Below, piece after piece: positions 54,727-64,000 of a stretch of 64,000 bases of DNA. The notes under the pieces were generated by a model, which was not told the DNA's origin, made no database searches, and was given only the letters and a program-made list of their open reading frames with translations. Origin of the DNA: Cryptomeria japonica (taxonomy: Eukaryota; Streptophyta; Pinopsida; Cupressales; Cupressaceae). Numbering within the stretch: position 1 is the stretch's first letter; each line of letters begins with the position of its first letter. The stretch covers positions 604,794,177 through 604,858,176 of the forward strand of contig NC_081405.1 of assembly GCF_030272615.1 (NCBI RefSeq), written 5' to 3'. A program made the position numbers and the translations under genes.

Positions 54727-56176
54727 ATGGAGGAATTGAATGGAACCGATCTTCCAGTTATCGATCTCTCTCTCTTTTCCTCAAAAAATGTTGATCAAAA
54801 CCAGCTGGAAAGCCATGAGTTTAATAAGCTCAGGCAGGCTTGTCAGGAGTTGGGTTTCTTCCTGGTGATCAACCATGGAGTTGATGCAACTCTCATCCAA
54901 TCAGTTGAGTGCAGGATCAGAGATATGTTTGCACTGCCTGCTGAAATCAAGAATAGAGCTATTTTCCCCATTTTCAACACTGGGTATGGCCCATCTGTAG
55001 TAGATGATGTGGCAAAAGACTCCATACCTGAGAACATGAGCTTTCCATGGGATCACCTGCTGCCCAATTCAGTTGAAAAAATCTCTGCAAAACTATGGCC
55101 ACAAGGAAACCCTGCATTCTGGTAATACTATTGTTTGCAGATTCTTCTATTTTGAAAAGTTTGGTCCTAGTATTTTTGCATTATTTCTTGATGTTTATGC
55201 AGCGAGGAGTTGAATGCATATGGAGCTCAAATAAAGGAGCTTTCTCATAGGATTCTGAAGCTTCTTGTTTGGAGCCTGGGTGTGGATGTATCCAGCCAGT
55301 CTGCATCAGAACTGTTTGAGAAATCCTTTGGAAATGTTCGGATGAATTACTATGATAAGTGCACTGACAAGGAGATGATCTCCAAAGCTCACACAGACGT
55401 GAGTTTTTTCACAATACTGTATCAAGATGACATTGGAGGTCTCCAGATCCGAACTAAGCAAGGAAAATGGATGGATAGTAAGCCTTTGCCTGGATCTTTT
55501 GTTATTAACGTCGGTGACATTTTACAGGTAGATATTCTACACATGCCTCATGTTTTTAAGCGAATTAAAACAATTATATATTGTCTTTGTAACAATTTTT
55601 TTTTTTTTGGTATAAATTCAGATAGCCCTCTTTAGAGAAGAGTTTTTTTTAAACATAAATAAATCTTTATCAAATCAAAGTAAGAATACAAAGAATAACA
55701 GCGTGTCTAATCTGGTTTCAAAACCGCATCGTGTTATCGTACGACCAATAATTTTTATGTTATGCGAATACAAAACTGCGGAATAGGCATAGAATGGCTG
55801 AGGGGTTCAGCAGAAGCGTTGCGGCCGCTGTCTCCCACTATAGTATAACACAAAGGTGTATGACAAGACGTTTTTGGAGCCAGAATAGCTACAGCCCAAC
55901 GGATATGTCATCAAAGAATAACAGTAATAATTTAAAAAAACAAAACATTTATTATTAATACGTTATAAAATTAATGTGTAAACAATTCAAACACCAATTT
56001 CAACAATATTGATGTTTTAATTAGTGCCCAAATTGTTTACACAATAACTTTAAAAGAACTTAATAGCAATAAATGATATATTGAGTATGGTCATAACATA
56101 AAATAATTTTTAATTATTTTTAAGAATAATTGTTGTTTCATAAAAAATGTTACATATTAAGTATAGATAACCAAAT

Positions 56177-56217
<41 letters not shown>

Positions 56218-56557
56218 AAATAAATATTAGTGTAATTGAAGATTCAATTTGGATTATACAATAGTAAGCTTTAAAAAATAATGACATCATGTTTGGTGTA
56301 AATTGTTGTAGATGTGGAGTAATGGGAGAAATCGCAGCGCTGAACATCGTGTAGTGTATGGAAGGTCAAATAGAAACAGACTGTCAATGGCTTATTTTTT
56401 TGATTTACCTGATGAATTTGAAATCCGATGTCCAAAAGAAATGATTGATCAAGAGCATCCACAACTATACAAAGTAGTTACAAAGGGAGACACAGTGGCA
56501 TATTTTAAAAAAGTAGGACCAAATATGGCTACTCCCCAACATTTTAGATTGCAATAG
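54727..56557 (+). CDS. 2-oxoglutarate/Fe(II)-dependent dioxygenase, 3 exons, 321 aa
   Basis: Enzymes of this plant (DOXC) class couple 2-oxoglutarate decarboxylation to hydroxylation or desaturation of hormones and specialised metabolites, usually in the cytosol. Exons are 54727-55121, 55203-55527 and 56312-56557; introns of 81 and 784 bp have GT/AG ends and the frame is kept. The N-terminal DIOX_N domain has L-P-V-I-D-L at 9-14 and G-F-F-L-V-I-N-H-G-V near 45. The catalytic core has the iron ligands H195, D197 and H252 and the 2-oxoglutarate site R263-x-S265, with N-V-G-D just before intron 2. All key residues are present and no stop interrupts it. The length is typical. A relation to gibberellin-oxidase or auxin-dioxygenase (DAO-like) groups is plausible; the substrate cannot be read. 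A TA microsatellite lies in intron 2. Confidence 0.92.
56179..56214. repeat. TA microsatellite in intron 2
   Basis: (TA)n of about 17 repeats, roughly 100 bp upstream of the intron 2 acceptor. It may vary between individuals. Confidence 0.95.
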
Positions 56558-57770
56558 TATGACTAGTTAAATTTATATAAAATAGTTTCATTGAATGTAA
56601 TGTTTGGAAGTTTGTATTAGGATGTTGTTTGATTTATGAGCATAGCAATTGTAATTTGACCTCAACTAGTTTGTTGGGTATATGCGTTTTTAATTATAAA
56701 ATAAGAAATTCGATAATCTCATAAATAAATATAATATAGATGTTTTTCAGTGACCATAAAAATTGTAGTTGGCTAATTACATTTGTAAGAGATGAGGCTA
56801 ATAAAGATAGATTTTGCAAGAGATGAATCTAATAAAGAAAAATAAGATCTTGTTTGCTAAAAACTTTATGATCTATGTGAAAATAGGGGGGCTTTTAATT
56901 CACGTTATGTATTTGGAGGGGGAGAAAAAAAAGGAGTTAAGGGCAATATTTTTTGAAAATAGGAGGATTCTTTAGTATACCATGAACACACATGATATAA
57001 CCCAATTTCACTAAGTGAAGCCCTGGGGATCTATTGCATGATAAAATTACCAGAATTTAATCACAAAATGAAACTAAGATGTAGGCCAACTCAAAAGAAT
57101 AGATAGAAGTACACATATTATATAATTTTGTGAGAGCTTTAAAAAAAAGGGAGATAAATTTGTTTTGTATAGTAAATTTTTTTTCCTAACAAAATCATAT
57201 TGCTATTGAAGAGTATTTTCAAGAGAAAATAATAATATATGAAAAGGGATGATATTTATTATTTGTCTTTTGAAAATGGAGAATAAAATAGCTTTAAATT
57301 AAACATTGAATTGATTTAGATAAGGTGATAGGAAGTCTAGTAGTTCTCTTCTTAAGAGAAGGTGGTTCTAGCTTTTAAATTTTTTTAATAACATTTTTAA
57401 ATAAAATATAAGAAAGCTAACAAAATCTAATCATACAAAACAAATGAATCATGAAATCTAGAGAGATTCATTCATGATACAATTGTTTATCTTAGAATTT
57501 GTACAGAAAAATAAAATAAAAATAATTATATAACTAATTAATTTTTTCACCAAAATAATATATGAAATAATATGTATGTAAAATCTAGTAATTATAAAAA
57601 TAATTTAGATATATTTAATCATCACACTTTCTTAAAGTATTTGGTATCATTGTAATTACAACAATGGTTAATATCTTAGAATTTATTATAATTTTCTAAA
57701 AGCATATTGTAAGGACATATCACACCATATATCTAGTGCTAATATATTAAATAAGTTTAAAGAGGAGTTA

Positions 57771-57860
57771 AGTCTCCACACATACCTAAAAATAAATCTA
57801 ATTATAAGTTGAAACAAAAGAGTTAAGTCTCCACACATACCTAAATCTAATAAATATATA
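57771..57860. repeat. Partial tandem duplication, about 50-bp unit
   Basis: The phrase 'agttaagtctccacacatac' is repeated at about 57765 and 57812, followed in both by 'ctaa' and AT-rich sequence. Confidence 0.7.
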
Positions 57861-59273
57861 GTTAAAACAAAGATAAATTAATTGAAATAAATTTTTACTT
57901 GAATTCAAAGATAGGGATATTGATTTAACTATCACAAGAGATATATAATTAGAACTTATATTGAATTGAAAAAGAGAAGGCTGATATGAATGCAATTTGA
58001 GAAAAGTAAAATTATATAGAGATAGGTCAAACCTAGAGCTCTACCTTTGACCTTATAGAGGGTGATCTTAACCTTTCAATGATGTCTTCATCTCAAAATA
58101 TTCAAAAATTCAATATTGATAAAAAGACATTTAATTGTGCTTAGACTTAGAAATAGAAGATTTAATTGTTTTAAGGATCATCATTGTGAAATTTGATATG
58201 ACAATGTTGAATCATTGAGAATTCTTTTGACTATAATCAAAACCTATTGATTGAATGCATAATTTTTGTAATAAAATTACAATATATATCATGTATTCTA
58301 TGCAATGGTTGTGTAAGTAATCAACTAAGTGTGATAAAATGATAAAAAATCATGATAATTTATGTAATTAATTCTTAATATTATATACAATGTATAAGAA
58401 TTAAATATTTGATATTGTTAATAGAAGAGATAATGTAGAAGAGGCATGATTACTATAAATTATAAATAAAATAGAGGTATTAGGTTTATTGTAGTGCATG
58501 ATATTATGATGTTAGTGGATGGAAATGATTGATGATGATGACTGAAATAATCTAGAGGTGATGCTATTTTATTTAGGTCTTTGGTACACAAATTTAGAAC
58601 TTTTGGTATACATGAGTATAAAAAATAATAAAATTCAATTGAACTAACTTGGGGATAGGATTTAAAATTCATTTTATTATAAATATTATTATTTTTAAGT
58701 AATAAAATTATATTGTCATAATAATTTTAAATTCATATATTAGTATTACCAATGAAAATATCTCCTTCCTACTCTACATCAAATATTGTAGGAGAAAATC
58801 ACATAAAGGAGAAAGATTCAAGATAGGTAGAAAGCAACAACTTCAAAGATCCATTCTTCATCAACTTGAGGTGATTATATTTCAATTTAATATTAATTAT
58901 TTAAGAAAAAAAACATTTAAATAGATGAGATGATTAATCTTGTCTACATGTTTCTTCCCTCTTTTTTCTAAGAAAATATTATCATGAAAAGGGAACATAC
59001 AATAGTTTTTCCTTTTGAAAATTACGTTCATCAAATATTTATTTATCTGGATATGTGAAAAGGAAAGGGAAACATTGAATTAAAAATCATTAATTAATAA
59101 TTTTAGGAAGCTAAAAATAAAAAATTGAATTCAATATTATAGATCTAATTTATTAAATGTATCCATTTCAAAAAAAAGGGAAGGAAAACATATCAAATAA
59201 AGGGACTTTAATTCTTGGAAAATTCATTTTGATTAGTTAGTTTCTTTTTAAATAGTTAAGAAATCAAAAACAT

Positions 59274-59583
59274 CCTCGAAACATAATCTAAATTAGTTTC
59301 ATTTAATATATTCTAAAATATTTTCAAAAGACAAAAAAGTTAAAACATGTCATATAGGTATACAATTCCAATTCATTCAAGTAATAAACACTTCAAACTT
59401 TTTAAAACATTCAAATGGAATAAAAAATCCTTGAAACATAATTTAATTTAGTTTGATTTAATGTATTCCAAAATATCTAAAAACATTCAAAATACAAAAA
59501 GGGACGAAAAAATATCAAATAGGTATACAGTTCCAATTCATTCAAATAATAAACACTTCAAACTTTTTAAAACACTCAAACAT
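59274..59583. repeat. Tandem duplication, 155-bp unit, 2 copies
   Basis: Units start at 59274 ('cctcgaaacataat') and 59429 ('ccttgaaacataat') and share long phrases such as 'aataaacacttcaaac'. They differ at several sites, so the duplication is not recent. Confidence 0.85.
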
Positions 59584-60509
59584 TGTAGACTTGATACAAT
59601 CTATAATTTGAACACATTAAAAAGTATCAAGAATAATTAATTCTATTTGTATTTCTTATAACAAAAGGATTTGAAAGTATTTATATACTTCAATAGATCT
59701 TATGTTTCTTGCATTGAGGTTGGGTCCAATAGAATAATTATTTGGAGAGATTTATTCTAAGAAGAAGAAACTATACTTGAAGAAATATAAGCAAACAATT
59801 ATACTTGAATTGATATATTGGGAAGATACCCATCTAGAAGCCATCTCCATAGAAAATATCATTGATGATATATATTCCATGATGCATTTGAAAATGAAAG
59901 AAAAGTTTGAATCATCTTTGAGGAAGCATTATATTAAATAGTTCACACATAATAAGGGTTTTTTTCCCAAAAGCTACTAAACCTTTGCCAAGACTATTTC
60001 ATCCTTAAATTATTTATTTATTACTTCAATAAGAAGAGAATAAATTTGCTAATAAGATATAAAAAACATCAAATGAATTCTCCTTCCATGAGAGGAGTGT
60101 AATCTACCCCACTCATTTAGCTACTTGGATATTGGCCACCTTGTGACTAATAATAAGCTAATTCGTCATATACTAAATACGAGCAAGATTTTTTGATTTA
60201 ATTAAGAAACATATGTATTTTTATGAATTCAAAGTGAAGGAAAATATATACATGATTATTCTTTCACCATCCAATATTTCCATCTAATTCCCTTTCAACT
60301 CTCCTCTATCAATTTATTATTTCATTCCTCACTCGATTATGATTTGCATTATCTTCTTTTTGGAGAGGAGTTTTTTCATATGAGTTTTTCTTCTTTTCTC
60401 CATTTTTAAGAGATTAGTTGCATGTTTAGTTGTACATGGGTACCTAACATGGCCTAGTTTTTTGGGACCCATCATCATATAATATTGTATTTTGCATAAT
60501 AATTCTTCT

Positions 60510-60720
60510 CCCTAAGTTGCACTTAAAGGGGGGGGGGGGGGGGAGGCATGTTAGAGAAAAAAATATTTAATCAAGATTAAGTTTAACTTAGGCATTTATC
60601 ATTTTAGGTGCATTTATTCGTTGTATCTAGGTTTTTGAGTAGCAGTTGATGTTTACCTACTCTTTACCTACCCTCTCATCTTATTGAGACACATGGCCTC
60701 ATCTAAGTCTAGATCATTAT
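60510..60720 (+). repeat. LTR relic related to the small non-coding element
   Basis: 'aagttgcacttaaa' followed by 16 G (60528-60543) is the polypurine tract of the 42.9-45.6 kb family, here on the plus strand. The following 180 bp share phrases with its LTR near 'cctaccctctcatcttattg' and 'acacatg'. The rest of the element is not recognisable. Confidence 0.6.
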
Positions 60721-62247
60721 CTCATGACCTAGTAGGAGATGATGGAATCAACCTCTAACAATAAACCAACATATCTATGTTCATTTCAAAATACCAATTG
60801 TAATATTCTTATAATAACATCATGTTACCTCAAGAATAGAGAAGCATAAGAGATAGTACATCATGCCTGATCCCAACACCAACACATGCAAAGCAATACC
60901 AATGCTAAAACCAATATTAATAATTACATTCATCTCTAATAGGAGTGTTCCACTATGTACATGATCAATGATAAAATGGATGTCTTAATATATAAATGAT
61001 TACATCTTACAAGAAAGAGAGAAAATAATAAAGATCTATTGTTGTTGAAGGAGGTAAAATCCATCAAGATAGTCAATAATCAAGTCCTTCAATCCCCAAC
61101 AATTTTTGGCAATTCCACCCAACCATGTCGTACCCTCGAGTCCACCCCATCATTCTCATGGAGATAGTCACAATGCCTAGATAGTCATACAAGTATACAA
61201 GGGAAGAAATAGGCTTACACAATATCCAAACATGGAATTAATGCTAAACATAACATAACAACCAATAGGAGTCATAAAAACACACAATGGAAATGGCAAT
61301 AATGTATCACTCACATCAAAGAGAAAAAACCAAGTAAGAGAGAGTGCTTAAGAAATAATAAGGACAATGAGGCACCAAAAATATCAACAACAAATTTTTC
61401 ATACGACATTTATCACAATGAGATAGCCAAAAGATCAAGCAATAATAAATCCATAAGGCGCTACTCAACTATCAAGACCTAGATACTAGAGTTCTACTGC
61501 AGGGAGTGTCATCATGCATGCTCATGAGGATGCACCACATGAAACAAGAATTCTCCCATATGGATGAGAATGACGATTATGAAAGATCCATTTCCACATT
61601 GTGGGCACATCACTCTAGGGAAGATCCAATGCCTACATGTATAGACATGCCTTCGTGATACATCCTTGGCCTTGTACTAGTTCTCAAGGCATGTTTCAGG
61701 CACTAATTATCTTAATTAATGTTTAATCCCATCCCAAGTTTATTATTATATTATCACTTGATTACGTAACTCCCCACACCATGATTTCCAACAAGCCAGT
61801 TTGAGTCGAAGACACGTTGGGATTCACTCCCTAAACCCAATTGAGTACCTATACTTGGGCTCATCCCATTCAATTGAATGAGATATCAAATTGAAACACA
61901 ATTACACAATTCACTTTCCATATCGTCAATAACATCAAATATCTCTTTTATACAATGTCATTTAATTCATATGCAAGGCATACACAATTGGTCATACTAC
62001 CAAGAGAACAAATCCACTTGATTCCACAATGAAGTACAATAATATTCTCATAATTACTCAATAAATCATGAGAATTTCTCATATAAGGAACCATAAATTC
62101 GTTCTTCCTAGAAATGCATGGGTCTAGCAACATCAACAATCTCATTAAAAATTAATGTACTATAATGCCACACACATGGGTCTCATGCATGAATAAGAAA
62201 AATACATAGATAAACATAATAATCACCATAAAAAACTCACAAGGGAT
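60721..62247. other. No gene recognised; possibly repeat-derived
   Basis: More balanced composition than the AT-rich region before it, which often marks retroelement interior here. I found no coding motif and no match to other parts of the window. Confidence 0.35.
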
Positions 62248-63192
62248 CTATTGGAATCCAAGAACATTGAGAGGGTGGGGGGGGGGGGTGAATCAGTGTT
62301 CTACCAGAATGATCAATTTTAACCTTTTTAAAACATGCATTCACCAACCAGTATACCGGTACATATATAATTGAAAGAAGTAAATCAACCAATAAGCCAA
62401 ACACACAATTGAATACCAGAACATAGAGAATTATATGTGGAAAACCTCAAAGAGGAAAAACCATGATGGGATTTGTGACCCACAATATCAATCCACTGGC
62501 CATATGAAAAGATATTACAAAATATAGGGGCCTGCACATGCATGAAGGCTTACCGCCTAGAGCACACTGCTCAATCAAAAAAGGAGCCTAACTGACTACA
62601 TACAAATCTAGACTAAAATCCAAAGCAATGATTGAAATGCAAAGATAACATCTCCTATGCCTGAATACTATTGCAGTTAAGCTCTGTTTGTTCCAGTTTG
62701 AAACCCTAAACCCTTATTGGAATACCCTCTGACATAAATATCCTCACATACATGATCTCTCTCATATATTTTGCATCTCCATTACATTCCATAACGTTAC
62801 ATATCTATATCCTTTCCTATAACAAAATAATCTAATCAACTGACCTATATACCCCTACATTTCATCATGCCTCATGTCGGCTTACAAAGATAATTACAAT
62901 ATGAATATACATGTCGGCTCAGTAACATAAATACACAAATATCAAAACCAATTGCCAATGCTGGATCTCCCAAATGATGTCGGCCTCCAATACCGATAAT
63001 TTCAATGTGAACCATGTCGGCTTCCAATACCGGTAACCAAAGAATTCCTTCTAATTGGTGAAGATACCTACCGGTGCCGGTGAAGTGTCTACCGGTACAT
63101 TACTAAACCAAAATATCAAGCCGGAACATGTTGCCATGTTGCCATCAATGACAAAATATTGAAACCAACCAATTGAGTGTCAATTGCCAACA
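62248..63192 (-). repeat. 3' LTR of a second pol-less element
   Basis: Homologous to 46371-47294 along its length: 'ggaatccaagaacattgag', 12 G at 62277-62288, the 'atgtggaaaacctcaaagagg' box near 62436, and the end GCCAACA. It has many differences, so it is a separate, related copy or subfamily. The first bases (TATTGG instead of TGTTGG) are mutated. Confidence 0.88.
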
Positions 63193-63204
63193 ATCTCCCC
63201 CTTT
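63193..63204 (-). promoter_or_regulatory. Polypurine tract of the second pol-less element
   Basis: The minus strand reads AAAGGGGGAGAT next to the LTR end. Extra copies at about 63271-63280 and 63358-63385 repeat the arrangement at 47295-47475. Confidence 0.85.
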
Positions 63205-63715
63205 GACATTGATGGCAACACTCATGTGAAAAATGCTCATCGTTTCCAGCTACTGATTTCATGCTGAGTCTGCTCCCCCTGAGTTGAATATCCATCTATG
63301 ATCATGATCAAAATACTCCATATCTCTCGATGCCAAGAATATATTTTTCACCTATACCTCCCCCTTTGACATCAATGCCAAAAATACCAAAAATTAGGAT
63401 GAAGAATGAAAAATTGTACAATGAATGTCCCAAAATACCTTATCGGAGTTGAATATATTTAAAAATATCTGGATAGGCCTTCTCTAAAATCTCTAGATAG
63501 GTATCCCAACTTGATTTGAAAGTACCAGAAATAGATACAAGTCCATTTAGCATATGGGAAAATGACTCTTTCTCATTAAGCTATATAGGTGTGGGATTAC
63601 CAACCATATCTATACACTCCTTCTTATGTACACTTAATGAATCCAAACAGGGACTCACCAATCCTTTAATACTTTAGGCTCTCCTTATGATTTTATCTTT
63701 TTCCCTCTCAAGAGA
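63205..63715. other. 3' untranslated part of the second pol-less element
   Basis: Alignable with 47307-47704 in many phrases (for example 'tgctccccctgag' and 'ccatttagcatatgggaaaatg' against 'ccactcagtaagtgtgaaaatg'). It has no intact frame. Confidence 0.6.
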
Positions 63716-64000
63716 TTAAACTTGGGTTTCCAAAACCAAAATCTGACCATCAATAGATGTAATCAATGAATGTGAACCATCAAAAGATTTGACTGTACCT
63801 ACAATCTCCTCCTGAGTATCCTTAATCCTTTTATCTATCTCTGCAGTAAGTAAACCTGTGTTACAACATACTTTGTAAATATTAGTACACTGCCTCAAAG
63901 CATTGTCAATCAACTTCAACTCATCATTAATCTCCTTCCTCTTTGACTCAATCATTTGATCAAATGTTGCTCTCTTTGCCTGTGTAAACCTCTCCAGTGC
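63716..64000 (-). pseudogene. C-terminus of the unknown ORF in the second pol-less element (runs off the window)
   Basis: Minus strand, open from the window edge at 64000 down to a stop near 63716. The start A-L-E-R-F-T-Q-A-K-R-A-T-F-D-Q matches the corresponding segment at about 48065-48015 almost residue for residue. The charged coiled-coil tail (K-R-K-E-I-N..., C-T-N-I-Y-K-V) also aligns with 48091-47705. Only the end of the ORF is in view, so its integrity upstream is unknown. Confidence 0.7.

Larger units (their letters stand above)
56558..60500. other. AT-rich intergenic region, no gene
   Basis: No frame of convincing composition and no RNA gene. Two local duplications are noted separately. 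The short minus frames at 57798-57995 and 58460-58672 are in simple AT-rich sequence and were not accepted. Confidence 0.6.

Noticed and set aside
55210..55635. A separate protein starting in exon 2 of the dioxygenase
   Set aside because: It starts at a TTG codon inside exon 2 and reads past the splice donor at 55528 into the intron.
1..64000. tRNA, rRNA or other RNA genes
   Set aside because: No cloverleaf with plausible A and B boxes and no rRNA-like sequence was noticed on either strand; the tRNA-like matches are retroelement primer sites only.

Overview
This 64 kb window is AT-rich nuclear DNA from a land plant. The evidence is plant-type Ty1/copia retrotransposons primed by initiator-tRNA-Met, an L1-type plant LINE, and one intron-containing 2-oxoglutarate dioxygenase gene. 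The many old, decayed, mutually nested elements and long intergenic stretches suggest a large seed-plant genome, possibly a conifer; that is an inference only. Everything was read by eye, so percentages and some boundaries are approximate.

Layout. 1-3.6 kb: no gene, one 39-bp minisatellite. 3.6-9.25 kb: a probable decayed minus-strand LTR element without recognisable pol (two LTR-like copies 5,096 bp apart, with an acidic broken ORF between). 9.8-25 kb: a nest of minus-strand Ty1/copia elements. An old copia (pol 13.4-15.9 kb, gag 23.1-23.9 kb) was split by an LTR inserted at an ATCTC target, now a solo LTR (21,965-23,127). A young, full-length, coding-intact copia (15,965-21,958; LTRs of 885 bp with three visible differences; target duplication GATCT) then inserted one base from it.

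26.3-53.9 kb is a single L1-type LINE carrying three insertions. Each can be removed on paper at its target duplication, and the LINE reading frame then continues. The insertions are: (i) an 11.8 kb DNA transposon, 28,780-40,582, with about 30-bp terminal inverted repeats and a TATT target duplication; it holds a broken transposase-like gene, a second broken gene on the opposite strand, clusters of GATATC palindromes and several large tandem arrays. (ii) A 2.7 kb non-coding LTR element, 42,909-45,574, whose 3' LTR is partly inverted and duplicated. (iii) A 6.9 kb LTR element, 46,371-53,225, with four tandem zinc knuckles and a long unrecognised second ORF but no protease, integrase, reverse transcriptase or RNase H. 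A second copy of family (iii) starts at about 62,248 and runs off the right edge.

The only apparently intact host gene is a three-exon 2OG-Fe(II) dioxygenase of 321 residues at 54,727-56,557 on the plus strand, with a TATA box 68 bp upstream. 56.6-62.2 kb is AT-rich sequence with small duplications and one LTR relic.

The best candidate for an undescribed system is the 11.8 kb DNA transposon. The pol-less, four-knuckle LTR family comes second.
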